A DNA stretch of 7,557 nucleotides from Clostridiales bacterium (lineage in GTDB: Bacteria > Bacillota > Clostridia > Christensenellales > Christensenellaceae): positions 1 through 7,557 of the forward strand of contig QAKS01000048.1 of the NCBI GenBank assembly GCA_003343685.1, given 5' to 3'. This document shows, piece after piece, positions 5,918 through 7,557 of the stretch; position 1 is the first letter of the stretch, and the number at the start of each line of letters is the position of its first letter. Position numbers and translations under genes: made by a program. The notes under the pieces were generated by a model, which made no database searches, was not told the origin of the DNA, and worked only from the letters and a program-made list of their open reading frames with translations.

Positions 5918-7018
5918 ATGATGAGACTGATCAAAGCATGCAATTATATTGTCGTCAAGCTGTTGGAACTGATGCTCAGACCTTTTAAGGTGAAGGACAG
6001 GGCTGTCTTTGTATCCTATTTTTCGGAGCATCCCGAGGGCAATCTCAAGTGCATGCTGGAGGAAATGCGCAGGAATTACGATATTCCTCTCGTGACCCTT
6101 TTTTCGTCCTACGGAAAGGGGCTTGCGGCGAAAATAAAGTTTGTCGGACATACACTGAAAGAGACATACTATTACAGTACGAGCAGGCTGATTCTTCTGG
6201 AAGGAAACAGCTATGTGCTCTCTGTCATCAAAAAGAAAAAAGGTGTCACGGCGGTGCAGGTGTGGCATGCGGCAGGTGCTTTTAAAAAATTCGGCGCCGA
6301 TACCGACAGGTTCTATGCCATATCCGGGATCGATGCGGCGCTTGTAAGTTGTCCGCAGGTGACGAAAATTTATGCGCAGGCATTGAACGTAGAGGAGAGC
6401 AGGGTGTTTCCCGTGGGCATCCCCAGGGCAGACGTGTTCTGTGAGCGGGAATTTCTCTCCCGGGCGCGGCAGCAGGTGGAGCGAAGATACCCGCGGCTGA
6501 AGGGTAAAAAGACGGTTTTATATGCGCCTACGTTCCGGGGAAGCGGAATAGACGATATCAACAGAAAAGAGATTGATTTGGAAAAGCTCAGGCAGATGGA
6601 GCAGGAGGGATATGCCTTGATGATGCGCAGACATCCGCTGATGGAGCGCACGGACGTGAAAGAGATCGCGGACGTAAGCGATATGGATCTGATGGAGGCG
6701 CTGGCGGCGGCGGATATTCTGATAACGGACTATTCCTCGGTCATCTTTGAATTCAGCCTGCTGGACAGGCCGATGATTTTTTTGGCTCCCGATGAAGGAG
6801 ACTATGAAAAGGAGAGGGGCTTTTATTTCGGGTATGAAGGGTTTGTTCCGGGGCCTGTGGTACACAGTGAGGGCGAGGTGTTGAAATGCTTGAAAAAGGA
6901 CGATTTTGAGCCTGAAAAGAGAAAGCGTTTTGCCGAAAAATTTACATATGGTTTTGACGGAAGGGCTACGGAGCGCGCAGTGGAAAAAGCTGTAGAGATT
7001 GGAAAAATAAAAAAATAA
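5918..7018 (+). CDS. CDP-glycerol glycerophosphotransferase family protein (TagB/TagF-like)
   Basis: Cytoplasmic or membrane-associated enzyme of the family that transfers glycerol-phosphate or a similar polyol phosphate from a CDP-activated donor to wall teichoic acid or another surface glycopolymer. The 366 residues carry the family marks in order: VQVWHAAGAFKKFG (113-126, the place of the usual WHG motif), YAPTFRGSG (202-210), RRHP (237-240), a donor-site segment LITDYSSVIFEFSLLDRP (268-285), and DYEKERGFYF (295-304). WHAAG instead of WHGT is a small variation. The length matches single-domain members and is shorter than long polymerising TagF proteins. Start choice is uncertain: ATG 5918 fits the family N-terminus but has no Shine-Dalgarno, since the bases before it are a terminator T-run. 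ATG 5972 and GTG 5990 are alternatives with weak upstream sites. The acceptor cannot be named, and no other wall-polymer genes are in view. Confidence 0.88.
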   Translation: MMRLIKACNYIVVKLLELMLRPFKVKDRAVFVSYFSEHPEGNLKCMLEEMRRNYDIPLVTLFSSYGKGLAAKIKFVGHTLKETYYYSTSRLILLEGNSYVLSVIKKKKGVTAVQVWHAAGAFKKFGADTDRFYAISGIDAALVSCPQVTKIYAQALNVEESRVFPVGIPRADVFCEREFLSRARQQVERRYPRLKGKKTVLYAPTFRGSGIDDINRKEIDLEKLRQMEQEGYALMMRRHPLMERTDVKEIADVSDMDLMEALAAADILITDYSSVIFEFSLLDRPMIFLAPDEGDYEKERGFYFGYEGFVPGPVVHSEGEVLKCLKKDDFEPEKRKRFAEKFTYGFDGRATERAVEKAVEIGKIKK

Positions 7019-7091
7019 TGTATTTATGAATAGACGTGCGGCGTTTTTATCATAATACGCATAAGAAGACAATATTTATGCGGAGGATGAT

Positions 7092-7364
7092 ATGAAGAAA
7101 ATAACTTGTGTTCTGATTGTAATGGTGCTTGTTGCGGCGCTCGTGGGCTGCACAAATGTGGACAAAAACAACACTGCGGCAACGCCTTCGGCAGCGCCGA
7201 TGGAAAGCGTCGCGCCGACTGCCGCAGCAACAGCAACGGCTGAGACTACGGTCATGCCGGAGCTGGTTCCGTCGCCGACAAATGCAGCGACAGAAACACC
7301 GGCAGGCAGCGCAAAGGCAACGGAGACGGTAATACCCAATAGCACGGGCACGGCAGGTAAGTAA
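7092..7364 (+). CDS. Small Ala/Thr/Pro-rich lipoprotein, function unknown
   Basis: A 90-residue protein with a clear lipoprotein signal: MKK, a hydrophobic stretch (residues 4-18) and a lipobox LVGC ending at C20, the predicted lipidated residue. The mature part of 71 residues is low-complexity: about six residues in ten are Ala, Thr, Pro or Ser, with dispersed acidic residues and no recognisable fold. It resembles the flexible linker that often follows the lipid anchor of Gram-positive lipoproteins, but no globular domain follows before TAA 7362-7364. The start is supported by GGAGGA at 7082-7087, just before ATG 7092. It lies 73 nt after the glycerophosphotransferase gene with no convincing terminator between, so co-transcription is possible. 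It could be a free-standing anchored spacer or the remnant of a longer gene. The signal peptide argues it is really translated; no function is assigned. Confidence 0.7.
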   Translation: MKKITCVLIVMVLVAALVGCTNVDKNNTAATPSAAPMESVAPTAAATATAETTVMPELVPSPTNAATETPAGSAKATETVIPNSTGTAGK

Positions 7365-7409
7365 CAGAAGCCGCGTACAACGGATATTGAAGTATTAGAG
7401 AAAATTGTA

Positions 7410-7438
7410 TTGACAGGGCGCTTTTTTTGTTATATAAT
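7410..7438 (+). promoter_or_regulatory. Perfect-consensus sigma-A promoter for the tRNA-Arg gene
   Basis: TTGACA (7410-7415) and TATAAT (7433-7438) are separated by exactly 17 bp, matching the consensus in every position. Transcription should start around 7444-7446, about 45 nt before the tRNA. Such a strong promoter is typical of stable RNA genes. The spacer and -10 also make up the 5' arm of a long inverted repeat described separately. Confidence 0.88.
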
Positions 7439-7471
7439 CCATGAGTAGCGAAAAAAGCGCCGCTTTTTTTT
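7417..7471 (+). terminator. Long hairpin plus T-run, probable terminator for the upstream lipoprotein transcript
   Basis: GGCGCTTTTTT (7417-7427) is perfectly complementary to AAAAAAGCGCC (7451-7461). In RNA the stem can continue inward to 7433/7445, for 17 consecutive pairs including three G-U wobbles (7428/7450, 7430/7448, 7433/7445), around an 11-nt loop. Two bases (GC) then precede eight T residues (7464-7471). It starts 52 nt after the lipoprotein stop. An intrinsic terminator is the simplest reading, with the tRNA promoter lying inside it. A short alternative stem, AAAAAAGC (7451-7458) with GCTTTTTT (7462-7469), shares the 3' arm. Confidence 0.6.
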
Positions 7472-7490
7472 GCCGAAGAAAGTGGACTCT

Positions 7491-7557
7491 GCGTCTGTAG
7501 CTCAGCTGGATAGAGCAACGGCCTTCTAAGCCGTAGGTCCTGGGTTCGAATCCCCGC
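7491..7557 (+). tRNA. tRNA-Arg, anticodon UCU (3' end cut off by the window)
   Basis: The cloverleaf reads as acceptor 5' strand GCGTCTG (7491-7497), TA, D stem GCTC/GAGC (7500-7503, 7513-7516), anticodon stem ACGGC/GCCGT (7518-7522, 7530-7534) and loop CTTCTAA with anticodon TCT at 7525-7527. Variable loop AGGTC follows (7535-7539), then T stem CTGGG (7540-7544) and T loop TTCGAAT (7545-7551). The last bases, CCCCGC, give the 3' side of the T stem and the first acceptor base, which pairs with G7. This tRNA decodes AGA, and AGG by wobble. T7541 opposite C7555 is a mismatch in the T stem. About seven acceptor bases and the discriminator lie beyond the window. Confidence 0.93.

Noticed and set aside
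7041..7060. Imperfect inverted repeat GCGT...ACGC containing CATAAT before the lipoprotein gene
   Set aside because: Only six of ten opposed positions pair, no T-run follows, and no acceptable -35 lies 16-18 bp upstream of CATAAT. Too weak to call as operator, terminator or promoter.
7076..7351. 91-codon - strand frame opposite the lipoprotein, with hydrophobic Ala/Val content
   Set aside because: The hydrophobicity mirrors the Ala/Thr codons of the + strand gene. The + strand has a clear Shine-Dalgarno and lipobox, so the antisense frame is not favoured.
1..7557. Mobile element, prophage, CRISPR array, toxin-antitoxin or biosynthetic cluster
   Set aside because: No integrase, transposase, repeat array, terminal repeats or matching gene pairs are visible. 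The tRNA at the right end could be an integration site, but nothing in this window suggests one is occupied.

Overview
The window looks like ordinary core chromosome of an anaerobic Clostridia-type Firmicute with roughly balanced GC. The indications are strong AGGAGG-type ribosome binding sites, tightly packed genes, a YbbR/CdaR protein, a ferredoxin-dependent 2-oxoacid oxidoreductase, a teichoic-acid-type glycerophosphotransferase and a small lipoprotein. The genus cannot be fixed from the sequence. All protein-coding genes are on the + strand, and there is no sign of a phage, transposon, CRISPR array or other mobile element.

Layout. (1) Positions 1-3184 form one tight cluster: the 3' part of a YbbR-repeat protein (CdaR-like, cut by the window edge), a COG2509-type FAD-dependent oxidoreductase, and a MinD/ParA-like P-loop ATPase overlapping the FAD gene by 14 nt. 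(2) Positions 3185-3299 are a 115-nt regulatory gap with a plausible extended -10 promoter, an exact 11-bp direct repeat at 20-bp phase, and a 24-bp imperfect palindrome. (3) Positions 3300-5861 are a complete four-gene operon (delta, alpha, beta, gamma) for a 2-oxoacid:ferredoxin oxidoreductase of the VorB/KorAB type, closed by a GC-rich terminator. (4) Positions 5918-7018 encode a CDP-glycerol glycerophosphotransferase-family protein whose start codon lies four bases after that terminator's T-run and has no Shine-Dalgarno sequence. (5) Positions 7092-7364 encode a 90-residue Ala/Thr/Pro-rich lipoprotein. (6) Positions 7365-7490 hold a consensus promoter embedded in a long terminator-like hairpin. 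(7) A tRNA-Arg(UCU) begins at 7491 and is cut by the window end.

How the parts work together. The delta-alpha-beta-gamma operon makes a thiamine-diphosphate enzyme that should interconvert a 2-oxoacid and its acyl-CoA plus CO2 with ferredoxin as electron carrier. The P-loop ATPase just upstream may be functionally linked to it. The CdaR-like protein would regulate c-di-AMP synthesis at the membrane. The glycerophosphotransferase and the lipoprotein belong to the envelope. The metabolic genes are recognisable families. The least explained material is regulatory: the vor leader and the overlapping terminator/promoter in front of the tRNA. No clearly new multi-gene system is visible.
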